Notes under the pieces: generated by a model | What the model was told of the DNA's origin: nothing | What the model saw: the letters and a program-made list of their open reading frames with translations, nothing else | Database searches by the model: none | Part shown: in pieces, positions 1-8,466 of the stretch | How positions within the stretch are numbered: the stretch's first letter is position 1 | Layout: each line of letters starts with the position of its first letter | Program-made: the position numbers and the translations under genes | Assembly (NCBI RefSeq): GCF_000238775.2 | Contig: NZ_AFEJ02000002.1 | Location: 1,535,501-1,599,500, forward strand | DNA: 64,000 nt | DNA from: Acaryochloris sp. CCMEE 5410 | Lineage (GTDB): Bacteria > Cyanobacteriota > Cyanobacteriia > Thermosynechococcales > Thermosynechococcaceae | Reading direction: 5' to 3'

Positions 1-60
1 GTCCTGGAGAAAGGCGTCGCTAAGATCGCGATCGCAAACCTGAAACTCACTAAGTGCCAT
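1..60 (-). CDS. Possible 5' end of a protein-coding gene running off the window
   Basis: An ATG at 60 on the minus strand opens a frame that stays open for 20 codons to the window edge, beginning MALSEFQVC. A GGGGG run lies about seven bases before the ATG and could be a ribosome-binding site, though it is also part of an inverted repeat. Too little is present to recognise a family. The call rests only on an open frame, a plausible start and the divergent arrangement with the next gene. Confidence 0.35.
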   Translation of the reverse strand, partial: MALSEFQVCDRDLSDAFLQD

Positions 61-61
61 T

Positions 62-91
62 CAATGCCCCCATACGTTCTGATGGGCATTG
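62..91. repeat. Inverted repeat (hairpin) at the start of the partial minus-strand gene
   Basis: CAATGCCC at 62-69 pairs with GGGCATTG at 84-91. Read on the minus strand, the 3' arm holds the G-rich stretch just before the ATG at 60, so folding would hide the likely ribosome-binding site. No T-run follows on either strand, so it is not an obvious terminator. Confidence 0.4.
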
Positions 92-148
92 TACAGAAAT
101 TAGGGAAGGTTCAACCAAAATAGCCTCAGAAAAAGACGGCTTGACCGC

Positions 149-154
149 TATAAT
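149..154 (+). promoter_or_regulatory. Possible -10 box (TATAAT) for the YCII-like gene
   Basis: A perfect TATAAT lies 26 bases before the ATG at 181. TTGACC sits at 141-146, but it is too close to the -10 box to be a normal -35 element. Only the -10 match is seen. Confidence 0.25.
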
Positions 155-180
155 CACCACAGAGTATTAGGGAAGCACAA

Positions 181-450
181 ATGCCGAAGTACGTCATGTG
201 GGGTAGCTACTGCGATGGAGTGCTAGAAAAGCGGGCTCCCTATCGCCAAGCTCATTTAGATGGTCTCAATGCCCAAAAAGAAGCGGGGACGCTGATTACG
301 ATTGGCCCGACTAAAGATATCAAAATGGTGTTTGGTATTTACGACGCTGAAGATGAGGATACTGTACGCAAGTTGGTGGAGTCGGATCCGTATTGGCAAA
401 ACGGCATTTGGACCGAATACGAAATTCGAGAGTGGATTCAAGCCCTTTAG
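181..450 (+). CDS. YCII-like (YciI family) small protein
   Basis: This 89-residue protein has the dimeric alpha-beta ferredoxin-like pattern of the YCII family. A short strand begins the chain (MPKYVMWGSYCDG), followed by an R-x-x-Y/H-x-x-H segment (RAPYRQAHLDGL) carrying the conserved His of the family, a G-rich turn (LITIGPTKD), and a C-terminal F/Y-rich strand with a W-T-E-Y-E-I end. Known YciI relatives are small single-domain proteins, some with chloro- or peroxide-linked chemistry, but most have no known substrate. The length is normal. It reads away from the partial gene at 1-60 and is followed by about 210 bases without a clear gene. Confidence 0.8.
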   Translation: MPKYVMWGSYCDGVLEKRAPYRQAHLDGLNAQKEAGTLITIGPTKDIKMVFGIYDAEDEDTVRKLVESDPYWQNGIWTEYEIREWIQAL

Positions 451-661
451 GTCATTGCTCCATCCCTATTACTTGAAGAACAGCTTGGTGTACTAGCGCC
501 CGCCGATATTACATCCAATGAAGGCATTAAGGTGGATTATATTCTGTACTCAGTCGATAGGCTTATTTTGATCGAGATTGAGCCTGGCATTGCATAGCTT
601 AAGTCTAAGTATCAAACAAACAAGGTCAAACCTCATAAAACGCATCAGCCAGAAGGGGAGT

Positions 662-1213
662 ATGTCCACTCAGTTCCAATACAATCCCCTTCATCCTGAT
701 GCACTCAACACTTTGATTGAAGATGGCGACGCCTACGATATTTTCTTAGACTGCTTTGGCCGTGGCAAATTTTACAATACCCAAACATGGCTCAATACTT
801 TTCCTAATGTGACAGGTGATATTTGGAAGTTTTGCCAGGAAGAAAACCATGAAACGATTGTCCCCTATGGCTTACACCAATTTCTCTCAGGCGAACTGAT
901 CACTGGTGGATACTGCCCGCATACTGCTCCTGTTTTTCTCGTGAAAGAGATTCACGGTGTAACAGCGGTAAATGCAGTATTTGGCGGCAGAATACATGAA
1001 GATGACGATCACCTCAGATACTGGTTGCCTGATGAAGTACAGGAAGTTCATCGAGCGTTATTGCAAATCCTTGAGAGTAATTTGTACAAACGAGAAGCGC
1101 AGATCGGTACTGACTATGGTGAAGGATGCTATGGAGACATCAGAGAATTAGCTCAATGCTATACGAAAGCGGCCAAGCATGGATATGCAATGCTAATCAC
1201 CATCTCTGATTAA
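662..1213 (+). CDS. Conserved hypothetical protein, possibly DUF1877 (YfbM)-like
   Basis: The frame is open from 578, but the ATG at 662 is preferred because AAGGGGAG lies just before it; this gives 183 residues. The middle of the protein reads G-L-H-Q-F-L-S-G, then F-G-G and W-L-P-D-E-V-Q-E-V-H-R-A-L. That order (a helix ending in FLSG, a GG turn, a PDEV helix) resembles the DUF1877/YfbM family, whose function is not established. The resemblance is by eye only. No signal peptide or membrane segment is visible. The gene ends 17 bases before the stop codon of the IS630 transposase remnant, so the insertion lies just beyond it. Confidence 0.6.
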   Translation: MSTQFQYNPLHPDALNTLIEDGDAYDIFLDCFGRGKFYNTQTWLNTFPNVTGDIWKFCQEENHETIVPYGLHQFLSGELITGGYCPHTAPVFLVKEIHGVTAVNAVFGGRIHEDDDHLRYWLPDEVQEVHRALLQILESNLYKREAQIGTDYGEGCYGDIRELAQCYTKAAKHGYAMLITISD

Positions 1214-1230
1214 TTTCTCAATATAAGTAC

Positions 1231-1648
1231 TTAGCTAAAATTAATTACATAATCATCGCCGTAGGTTTTCAAAACTCTTTCCACATATTCGACCAAAGAT
1301 GACCACCCCCAGTAGGCACTCATTTCAATCCACTGATATTTCATGAATTGCCACAGACGCTCAATCAAATTTAGATGGGGAGAATAGCTTGGCAACTCAA
1401 ACAAGGTAATTCCCCGTTCGGCCCACTCTGCCTTCATCTCATAGATTGCTTGGCTCGTATGGATAGGGGCTTGATCCATCACAATGACGGTGGGCAACTC
1501 CACGTCAGCAAAGAAGGTATCAATGCAATGACTGACAACCTCACTGGTGATGGTCTGTTCTGATGTATAAGCATGTAGCCCTTGTCGTCGACTCAAAAAC
1601 CCCAGAACATTCAAGCGTTTACTTGAGCGAGTCGGGATTTCCAGATAA
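1231..1648 (-). pseudogene. IS630-family transposase, C-terminal part (separated by insertion)
   Basis: This piece carries the second and third catalytic residues of the DDE domain: D in VIVMDQAPIH and E in SPHLNLIERLW. Translated upstream past the first ATG, it continues as LEIPTRSSKRLNVL up to 1648, where the ISAzo13-type element begins. The first catalytic D lies on the other side of the insert, in the piece at 2949-3533. It would continue that piece directly: the rejoined reading is PIGT-Y-LEIPT. The end of the frame (VINFS) runs through the left inverted repeat. It is non-functional as it stands. Confidence 0.85.
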
Positions 1649-2948
1649 GGGATCTACAAATAAATAAGGTACCCATCAATTGGGCACAATCTTGATATCC
1701 CATTTGGGTAACGCTTCAGAACATAGCCATTGTTGTTTGTAGGCTTCTAGCTCATCTGAGGGCACAGTAATGTTCTTTTCATAGGTGCCCTCAATCAAAT
1801 GAACCAAAGGCTTCAATCCATTCCAGGTCATATTCGATGCCCACTGGACAGCCGTATCAATGGAGTTGAGGATAGTGCCATTCCAATATTGTTCCAAGGC
1901 TGCCCAACATCGCTCAATCGGATTGTATTTGCTGTGATAGGGCGGATAGTAAATCAGATGAACCGATAATCGTGTCATTTGGACAAACTCAACCATACGC
2001 TTGATAAATTGTGTGCGGTTACTGCGCACTGCAGAGCCGCCATCAAGGTTAATTTCTAATCCCTCTATCTGAGGATAGTTATCGTGATGTTCGCGCCACC
2101 AAGCCTCTAAACAATCAACAATAAAATCAGTAGTTTCAGCAGACTGACCAAAGTAAATTGACAGTTGCCCTGCGAGCACATCGAGAATCCCGAAGGGTAC
2201 CAAAATAGCGTCCCAATGGTCATCATGGTCATTGGCTTTTGTCGCGTCTAGGGTACGAGCTTTGCCGCCACGAGAGAGGTTGCCAATTTTAACTTTGGCT
2301 TTGCTATCAATCGAGATGCGCAATAGGTTGGGGGCCGCATCGGCAGCATAATTGGCTTGAGCGACATTGCGAAAATCGCATCGGTTTGCGGCAGTTTTTC
2401 AGGGGTTTAACTTTTGGGTTTTTTAAGCGATAACCCATTCGATTCAATAGATTGCCGATGGTTTGACGGGTTGGTAATGCCTCATCGCTGTAGCCTTTCT
2501 CCTCAATCAATGCCTCACGCACGGCCCTGGCACTGATACGGGTGTAGTACAACGTTGATTTGAACTTCGGATCAGCTTGGGCTTCACCATCAACTAAATC
2601 CCGAATGTCAGTTGCTAAATGGGGTAGTTTCGTTTCGCTAAGCTGACGACCTCGGGCTTGATAGTTGTCAACGCATCTAATGCCAGTCCGTCGTTCATCA
2701 AGGCCCAGTTGAACACTGGTACGTCTCCAACCTAAATGACGCTCAGCTTTGCGGGCAGAGCCGTCCAGGTAGTCTTCAGCCACTTTTGCCATGAATGCTC
2801 GCTTGTGTGGGCCTGTCAGTTTCTTGGCGGCATCTCGAAACGTCTCTTTTATAGGGGCATCTAGCATCAGATATCCTCAAAACAATCGGTCAATCATGTA
2901 TTGACTTGTTTCTTAGATTCGCAGGTACTTTATTTCTTGGCAAGTCCC
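1649..2948 (-). mobile_element. ISAzo13-type insertion sequence, 1300 bp, nested in an IS630-type element
   Basis: The ends are imperfect inverted repeats of about 25 bases. The left end, GGGATCTACAAATAAATAAG at 1649 onward, matches the complement of the right end up to 2948, which reads GGGACTTGCCAAGAAATAAA; a GTACC follows in both. The flanking bases TAA (1646-1648) and TAA (2949-2951) form a 3-base target duplication. Precise removal of the element plus one TAA restores the IS630 reading frame, which fixes the boundaries well. The single transposase gene within is broken by frameshifts. Confidence 0.88.
1676..2867 (-). pseudogene. ISAzo13-family transposase, broken by two one-base shifts
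   Basis: Two overlapping frames (2307-2867 and 1676-2323) together encode a full-length ISAzo13 (Rhodopirellula-type) transposase. The N-terminal frame has the helix-turn-helix region; the C-terminal frame carries the DDE residues in RISIDSKAKV, INLDGGSAVRS and YNPIERCWAAL. Between them the conserved text LPQTDAIF is found in the third frame. Adding one A to the A5 tract at 2395-2399 and one T to the T4 tract at 2372-2375 (plus-strand positions, minus-strand reading) gives the continuous reading LKKLPQTDAIFRNVAQAN. One of the two shifts might be programmed, but two in 28 bases point to decay. Confidence 0.85.
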
Positions 2949-3533
2949 TAAGTCCCTATGGGTTGCCATCCATAGGGAATACAGGGGACTAACGAAAAAC
3001 CACTCTCATCCATAAAGAATAGGTGGATGTCTCCCTTCTCTTCTTGTTTCTTGAGATGTTCTAACTGCTGTTTTTTCGAGGTAGTCGGCATATAAAGGCT
3101 GGCCTGATGTCCCTTGGCGAAAGCGATGCCAGCTCATGTCCATCTGCTTCAAGACGCGTTTAACGGTGGCCTTTGACACGCGTACTGACCACTGCTGTTC
3201 AATCTGAGCTAGCACCCGATTGAGTTGGATGGGAGATGCCTGAGTCCACTCATAAATCTGCTGTTGTTGGTCGGGATTAAACATCGGTTTTCGACCTCGG
3301 CCTGGGCGATTATAGAGTCCTGCAAAACCACGGTTATTCCAAGCCTTAAGCCAGTTGTACACGGTTTTAGGACTCACACTAAAAAGGGAGGCTAAGGTGT
3401 AGGGACTCCAACCCTGGGCAGACAAAATGAGGCAATGGGCGCGTTGTCTGACCTGATGATGGCGACTACAGTGATAAATCCGATGCAATAAGCGTAAGCT
3501 TTCGGTGGAGATAGGACGGACTAATGACATCAA
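2949..3533 (-). pseudogene. IS630-family transposase, N-terminal part (separated by insertion)
   Basis: From ATG 3533 the frame encodes the helix-turn-helix region typical of IS630 (WSPYTLASLFSVSPKTVYNW, then GRGRKP and a second helical region). It shifts frame at an A6 tract near 3071-3076. After the shift the reading is KKQQLEHLKKQEEKGDIHLFFMDESGF, with the first catalytic D in MDESGF, running on to PIGT where the ISAzo13-type element interrupts it at 2951. The net shift is +1. IS630 elements often use A-tract frameshifting, so this one may be programmed; the insertion is what separates the gene. Confidence 0.82.
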
Positions 3534-3610
3534 ATCAATGGATGTAAAAAAGAGGACTCAGGTAGTTTACAACCTGGAAATTCTATGTAATTAATTTTGT
3601 CCATCTGCTT

Positions 3611-4381
3611 ATGTCTATTCATGCGCTTGCTCATAAACGAGGATTTGGCCTGACAGGTGGTTTTTGGAACCGTTTTGGCGTCATTCTCATTGAAGCTCCT
3701 ATTCACATTGTGAGTGGTACTCTGGCTAAACACTTCCATGCACAATGTTCCATAGAAGCCTTGCCAGCATCTTTAGAGGAGCAAAACAAGCATTTTCTCT
3801 GGCAGTATGTCGGACACACTTGGACTACTTGGTGGGCATTTTCATCGGAAGAGGTCGCGTTTGCCCTGGCTCTTTTTCTAGAAACGAAGGTGATGGTTCT
3901 CACCCATCAGGGAACCAGTGACTGGACCACATTCAAAGTTTTTGATCAGGATAAATGGGTTGAGCACTATGAATTTGGACATCACGGCTTTGATGATCCT
4001 GATCAAAAAGTCGGAGATCTGGGTTGGGGGATTGGATTTTGGGATCTTGAAGTCACCTATGAATACTTAGCATCTCCCAATTCTGAGTTTCCCATCCAAA
4101 CTCGACATTTATTCAGCAGTGCGATCAGAAAGCTGACAGAAAAGAACATTCATTCAGCGCTACACACTAGAGCAAATGAAACAGGTTTTCTCAATACGAC
4201 TCTTCAGTGTTTCGGAGCCTATCTTCCAGATTGCGTTGAAACACCTTTGACCTACTCCCGCTCGGCTACTGATTTCCAACCAACCCAATCAGATTTTGCA
4301 CGAATTGATTCCGTTATTTTACCGGCAGAAACGTTTTATTGGCAGAATATGCTGCCTGTTCTACAGCGTGTAACCCTATAA
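3611..4381 (+). CDS. Hypothetical protein
   Basis: This 256-residue protein is not recognised. It is rich in Trp, Phe and His, with a stretch HTWTTWWAFSSEEVAFALALF and an acidic H-H-G-F-D-D-P-D-Q region. It has no signal peptide, clear membrane segment or metal motif. The ATG lies only 14 bases after the right inverted repeat of the IS630-type element and has no evident ribosome-binding site, so the insertion may have removed its promoter or part of its 5' end; a later start is possible. The next gene, 87 bases downstream on the same strand, is also an unknown small protein and could be co-transcribed. Confidence 0.6.
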   Translation: MSIHALAHKRGFGLTGGFWNRFGVILIEAPIHIVSGTLAKHFHAQCSIEALPASLEEQNKHFLWQYVGHTWTTWWAFSSEEVAFALALFLETKVMVLTHQGTSDWTTFKVFDQDKWVEHYEFGHHGFDDPDQKVGDLGWGIGFWDLEVTYEYLASPNSEFPIQTRHLFSSAIRKLTEKNIHSALHTRANETGFLNTTLQCFGAYLPDCVETPLTYSRSATDFQPTQSDFARIDSVILPAETFYWQNMLPVLQRVTL

Positions 4382-4468
4382 ATAAAGAGGGTTGAACAGT
4401 GTCTGAGGTATCATCTTTCCAAGCAAGACAAATCACCAGATTCGTTCCTATGTGCAAGACTGGCAAAC

Positions 4469-4891
4469 ATGAAAAAATGGCACATCATTCATCATCAACA
4501 GCGCAGATTCAGTCCCGTGAGTTGGTGGGTGCACAAAGCGGTTCATGACACTCCTCCAACGGCAGAATGGAGGAACGCAGATCAGTATGACCCCGCCTTT
4601 CCGCCCTGCATCTTTGGCAAAGGATTTCCCTACTTGTTAGTAACGGTTGATGGGTTTGCCTTAGAGTTTGCCTCATCCTATGAAGTCAGGCACTGCATTG
4701 AGATATTGCAGCAAAAACATTTACCGGCAACGAAAAACTTAGTTTGCAAAAACAGTACAACCTACCAAGGGTTTAATCACTGGTTAGCCATTTTTCCTGC
4801 GTCCCTCAAGTCATGGAAACAGCGCCAAAGAACAGTGAAGATCCTGACCCAGACGTTGATGGAGTTGGAACAAGACGACATCCATTTTTAG
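4469..4891 (+). CDS. Hypothetical protein
   Basis: This 140-residue protein has no recognised domain. It is soluble and basic at the N-terminus (MKKWHIIHHQQRRF). It has a repeated aromatic pattern (WWVHK, PAFPPCIFGKGFPYLLVTVDGFALEFASSYEV) and ends in an acidic LEQDD stretch. Its composition resembles the neighbouring 256-residue gene, and the two may form a pair. The start at 4469 is the first ATG in the frame; no strong ribosome-binding site is visible. Confidence 0.6.
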   Translation: MKKWHIIHHQQRRFSPVSWWVHKAVHDTPPTAEWRNADQYDPAFPPCIFGKGFPYLLVTVDGFALEFASSYEVRHCIEILQQKHLPATKNLVCKNSTTYQGFNHWLAIFPASLKSWKQRQRTVKILTQTLMELEQDDIHF

Positions 4892-5034
4892 CCCTTGCTT
4901 ATCTTGCAGACGTTTTGACCTAATCTGCTATACTCAGCGATTAAATCCTGGGTGTGATGTCTATCAATGCGTCAGTCAGGGCTAGATGAGAGTATGGCAA
5001 CAAGACTGGGTATCGGTTAAGAGATTTTGTCGCC

Positions 5035-5730
5035 ATGATCAAGCCATCTGTCATATCTAAAGGTTGGTTATCGGTATTAGTCGTGTTGATCAGCACTCCT
5101 TTACTCTGGGCCTGTAATCGAGTCCCCATCGTTAGAGAATTCTCAAACGATCAAGCTCAAGCAACCGATCCAAAGCCCGACAAAGTCCTACAAGCCTTTG
5201 AATCCATTCCTGGTACGCCTTATCTAGTCGCCAATATCGCACAAGTGAAAGCGGGAAAATCTCGCATATCTTCTTCCGAATTCTATTCGCGAAAAGGGGG
5301 CGGTATTGCTAACCTTGTCTTTCTTGATTCGAGTTCCCTAGAGTCTCACAGCCTATTTGACACGAATCAATACACCATTGTTGAAGCCAAACAATATCCT
5401 CTCGACGAATCAGCCTCCAATCCAGAAGCAAAGAAGATCAAGAAAACGGCTCGCTTTGTCTATCAGGTGCTCAAGAAGGATACCAATGGAGACCAGTACT
5501 TAGACAGCAGAGATCACCGAACTATTGCGATTTCAGATGCTTTTGGTAAGCAGTATGTTGAAGTCTTGACTGATATCAGTCAGCTTTTCAACTTACAGCC
5601 TTTAACTGGCAATCGCTTGCTAGTGGTGTATGTCAAAGATGGAACGAAAATGGCGAGTATTCTGGATCTCAATCAAAGAAAGGTCGTCCAGACCAATGAC
5701 CTGACCAAACTTGGAGAAGATGTCGAGTAG
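5035..5730 (+). CDS. Putative lipoprotein of unknown function
   Basis: The first 27 residues are a lipoprotein signal: a Lys-containing start, a hydrophobic run (WLSVLVVLISTPLL), then a lipobox LWAC with the acylated Cys at residue 27. The mature protein of about 205 residues is soluble, begins with a polar linker and includes a DTNGDQYLDSRD segment that looks like an isolated EF-hand-type calcium loop (D-x-N-x-D-x-x-x-D). The rest has a beta-rich look, ending in VVYVKDGTKMASILDLNQRKV. No enzyme family is recognised. It stands alone; the next gene begins about 250 bases later. Confidence 0.75.
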   Translation: MIKPSVISKGWLSVLVVLISTPLLWACNRVPIVREFSNDQAQATDPKPDKVLQAFESIPGTPYLVANIAQVKAGKSRISSSEFYSRKGGGIANLVFLDSSSLESHSLFDTNQYTIVEAKQYPLDESASNPEAKKIKKTARFVYQVLKKDTNGDQYLDSRDHRTIAISDAFGKQYVEVLTDISQLFNLQPLTGNRLLVVYVKDGTKMASILDLNQRKVVQTNDLTKLGEDVE

Positions 5731-5984
5731 TGGAATGGTAGAGCCTTGTCCAAAAGTCACTTTCACAGATCATTTCCTTGAAATGCAGACATCTATGACA
5801 ACGTATCAAAGAAATGATATCTAGATTGACCTTCGAATAAATAACAACCACGCTGCACCCATCACCAGGTGCCAACGCTGTTAGAGTAATGGCAACATAT
5901 CTCTCTGCCTTGGCGATCCACCGTATTGGAAGACGACCACATTAGCAAGCCATTCTCAAGATAAAACCGTTGGGTCATCTAGTC

Positions 5985-6560
5985 ATGCAACCGACTGCTC
6001 TTTTGATTTACCCCCTAATCATCGTTATTTTTGGCATTGAACGAGTCCTCCGAAAAGGGCAAACAGCTTTAAACCTCAACCCAGGAGAGATGGATAAGGG
6101 TAGCTCCAAGCGTCTCTGGGCCTCGAGTCTGTTCAATCTTATTATTATTCTTGCGGCACCTTGGTTCGGTTCGTCGACAATTGGGTCTTTCCCATCTGCA
6201 TGGATGGGCTGGTTCGGCATCATCACCATTCTGTTCGGTATCGGATTACGGTCTTGGGCCGCGCTCACGTTGGGGCAATACTATACCCGCACCCTTACTA
6301 CGCTGGAAGATCAATGCATCATTGATTACGGACCTTACAGATGGATCCGCCACCCTGGATATTTAGCAACATCTATTATTGATATTGGTGCAGGTCTAGC
6401 CGTTATGAATTGGCTTGTTTTGCTGGCTTTACTGTTGTCTGGACTAACCGCCAAGGTTTATCGCATTCAAGTCGAGGAGGAAATGTTAACCGTTGCCTTT
6501 GGACCGTCTTATCAACAATATGCAGATACCACTTGGCGATTATTGCCCTTCTTGTACTGA
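5985..6560 (+). CDS. Isoprenylcysteine carboxyl methyltransferase-like membrane protein
   Basis: The frame is open from a TTG at 5970, but ATG 5985 (MQPTALLIYPL) is the likelier start, giving 191 residues. There are four to five membrane segments. The C-terminal half carries the signature of the ICMT/PEMT/NnrU-like methyltransferase fold: Y-G-P-Y-R-W-I-R-H-P-G-Y-L, followed by a hydrophobic hairpin, then R-I-Q-V-E-E-E-M-L and F-G-x-x-Y-x-x-Y. In known members these bind S-adenosylmethionine and the membrane substrate. Bacterial members often act on unknown lipids, so the substrate here is not assigned. No operon partner is adjacent. Confidence 0.8.
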   Translation: MQPTALLIYPLIIVIFGIERVLRKGQTALNLNPGEMDKGSSKRLWASSLFNLIIILAAPWFGSSTIGSFPSAWMGWFGIITILFGIGLRSWAALTLGQYYTRTLTTLEDQCIIDYGPYRWIRHPGYLATSIIDIGAGLAVMNWLVLLALLLSGLTAKVYRIQVEEEMLTVAFGPSYQQYADTTWRLLPFLY

Positions 6561-6629
6561 GTAGAGCTAACGTCAGTAATGCTTGAATTACACCTAAATA
6601 TCCCATGGCGTTACACCTAAAAATTCGAG

Positions 6630-8279
6630 TCAGCGGAGATTCCCCGATCGCAAAATACTAACTGCCAACCACAGTCCCAAAAGGCTCGCCACGGCAAACA
6701 AAGTATTACTCAACCAATACAAAGCCGTTTGTTTCTCCGCCGAGATCATCGCCGCCCCCATAATCAGCGACCCCACCAAAATACTGAAGGAGAGGCGATT
6801 GGCCGCGTTATCGACCGTAATCCGTAAGCCATTTAGACCCAATAGATTTAAGTTCCACTGCAAAGATTCTGACGTCACTTGGTCCAGGAGTTGTTCTAAC
6901 TGACGGGGCGATCGCAAGGACAAATTCTTCACATCTAGGGCCGTTCTGAGCAGCGTCGGCAAGGGATCTTCCCCAACAAACTGACGTCGGAACAAATCGC
7001 TCATTAACGGCTTAATTTCATCCAGGACATTAAACTTGGGGTCAAAAGTCCGGGCTGCTCCTTCCAAGTTGGCTAAGGCCTTGACGTATAGACCCACATT
7101 GCCCGGTAGCTTGAGCTTATTGGTACGGGCCACTTGCAGCACTTCGTACAGCACTTCTCCCAGATTAATTTCCGCCAGATTGCGGTTATAGTACTTGCGC
7201 AGCAGGGCTTCAAAATCACTTTCGAGCTGGGCCAAGTTCTCTGCCCGCCGAGTTTTCGCCAACTGCAGCGTCAAACGACTACAGCGCTGGGCATCCAGAT
7301 CCACAATCGCCAACAGCATTTCCGTTAAAATCTGCTGGGTATTAGGGTCCAGGCGTCCGACCATGCCGCAGTCTAGAATTGCCGCTCGACCATCGTTCAG
7401 ATAATACAAATTGCCGGGATGGGGGTCAGCATGGAAGAAGCCATCCACATAAATTTGCTGCAAAAAAGCCCGAAATAACAGCGTTGTTACCTGCCGCCGG
7501 GCACTATCGATTCTGGGTTCTTGTTGAGAAAAAGGCAGGTTTGCCGACAACAAGGGCTCTCCGTCTAGCCACTGCATCACCAGCACTTTCTGGGTGGTCA
7601 AGGCCAGATTGATTTTGGGGACCACGAGCTGCTGCGGATCAAACCAGCGGCTGGTGGAAAGATTCTGGCGAAGCTGCTCTGTATGGCTGGCTTCAACCGT
7701 GAAATCCAGTTCATCTAAAAGGGCATTGGCAAACTCTGCCGCCAAGGACTTAAGGTCGTAATCTTTGCCAATATCCGTTCGGGATGCCAAATCCGCGAGG
7801 GTATTGATCAGGGCAATATCTTGATTGACGATGACATCAATCCCCGGTCGCTGCACCTTAATCGCCACTTGCTGTCCGTTTGCCAGGATCGCTCGATGAA
7901 CTTGGGCAATGGATCCTGATGCCACGGGAGTCGGGTCAATTTCTTTGAACTGAGACCGCAGTTCCTGGGCAATCTGCTGCTGAATCACCGCCTTGATTTC
8001 CGGCCAGGCCACAGGTGGCACTTTGCTCTGAAGGGTAGACAGAGCGTCAATATAGGGGGCAGGCAAAATATCCGGTCGCGTACTCAAAAGCTGGCCTAGC
8101 TTGACATAGACTGGCCCTAAATCTACCAAAATATTGCGCAGCACCGCAGGCGTCGGCAAAGCAGGCTGATCCGCTTTGCCGCCCGTTAACAGCTGCTGCA
8201 TATAGTCCCAGCCATTCCGGAGGACCACTTCAATAATGTCGCGTTGCCGGGAGGCTGTTTGCGTTAACCCTGAGAACAC
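6630..8279 (-). CDS. ABC1/UbiB-family protein kinase-like protein
   Basis: This 549-residue protein shows the atypical kinase motifs of the UbiB/ABC1K family: KLGQLLSTRPDILP (the KxGQ motif), VAIKVQRPG with the ATP-binding Lys, HADPHPGNLY (catalytic loop) and LDCGMVG (the DFG-like metal site). Two hydrophobic segments near residues 495-545 would anchor it in the membrane. In cyanobacteria and plastids these proteins are linked to quinone and tocopherol metabolism, but the substrate of this copy cannot be told. The start is GTG at 8279, chosen because AAAGGAGG lies five bases upstream. It is 187 bases downstream of ggpS on the same strand. Confidence 0.93.
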   Translation of the reverse strand: MFSGLTQTASRQRDIIEVVLRNGWDYMQQLLTGGKADQPALPTPAVLRNILVDLGPVYVKLGQLLSTRPDILPAPYIDALSTLQSKVPPVAWPEIKAVIQQQIAQELRSQFKEIDPTPVASGSIAQVHRAILANGQQVAIKVQRPGIDVIVNQDIALINTLADLASRTDIGKDYDLKSLAAEFANALLDELDFTVEASHTEQLRQNLSTSRWFDPQQLVVPKINLALTTQKVLVMQWLDGEPLLSANLPFSQQEPRIDSARRQVTTLLFRAFLQQIYVDGFFHADPHPGNLYYLNDGRAAILDCGMVGRLDPNTQQILTEMLLAIVDLDAQRCSRLTLQLAKTRRAENLAQLESDFEALLRKYYNRNLAEINLGEVLYEVLQVARTNKLKLPGNVGLYVKALANLEGAARTFDPKFNVLDEIKPLMSDLFRRQFVGEDPLPTLLRTALDVKNLSLRSPRQLEQLLDQVTSESLQWNLNLLGLNGLRITVDNAANRLSFSILVGSLIMGAAMISAEKQTALYWLSNTLFAVASLLGLWLAVSILRSGNLR

Positions 8280-8466
8280 AATGCCTCCTTTGAGGTTAGT
8301 TGAACCGTTCGAACATCTTGCTGTTGCGATCCTAGCTCAAAACTCCCTGGGGTCATTGCATTGGACTCAACAGCCTGGGAAGTGGGCGATCGCAGACCAA
8401 CATCACACCTATTAATTCAAACGCTTTAATTAGGTGCAATATCGCGAATTGAAAAAATTGGGCCGC

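Larger units (their letters stand above)
1238..3597 (-). mobile_element. IS630-type insertion sequence interrupted by an ISAzo13-type element
   Basis: A 15-base perfect inverted repeat (TATGTAATTAATTTT and complement) lies at 3584-3598 and 1237-1251, bracketing the two halves of an IS630-type transposase. IS630 elements duplicate a TA target. The left side has TA at 1236-1237, but the right side has TG where TA is expected, so either the duplication has decayed or the true ends are a few bases away. Removing 1649-2951 restores a continuous transposase frame across the junction. Without the insert the element would be close to 1.06 kb, normal for the family. Confidence 0.75.
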
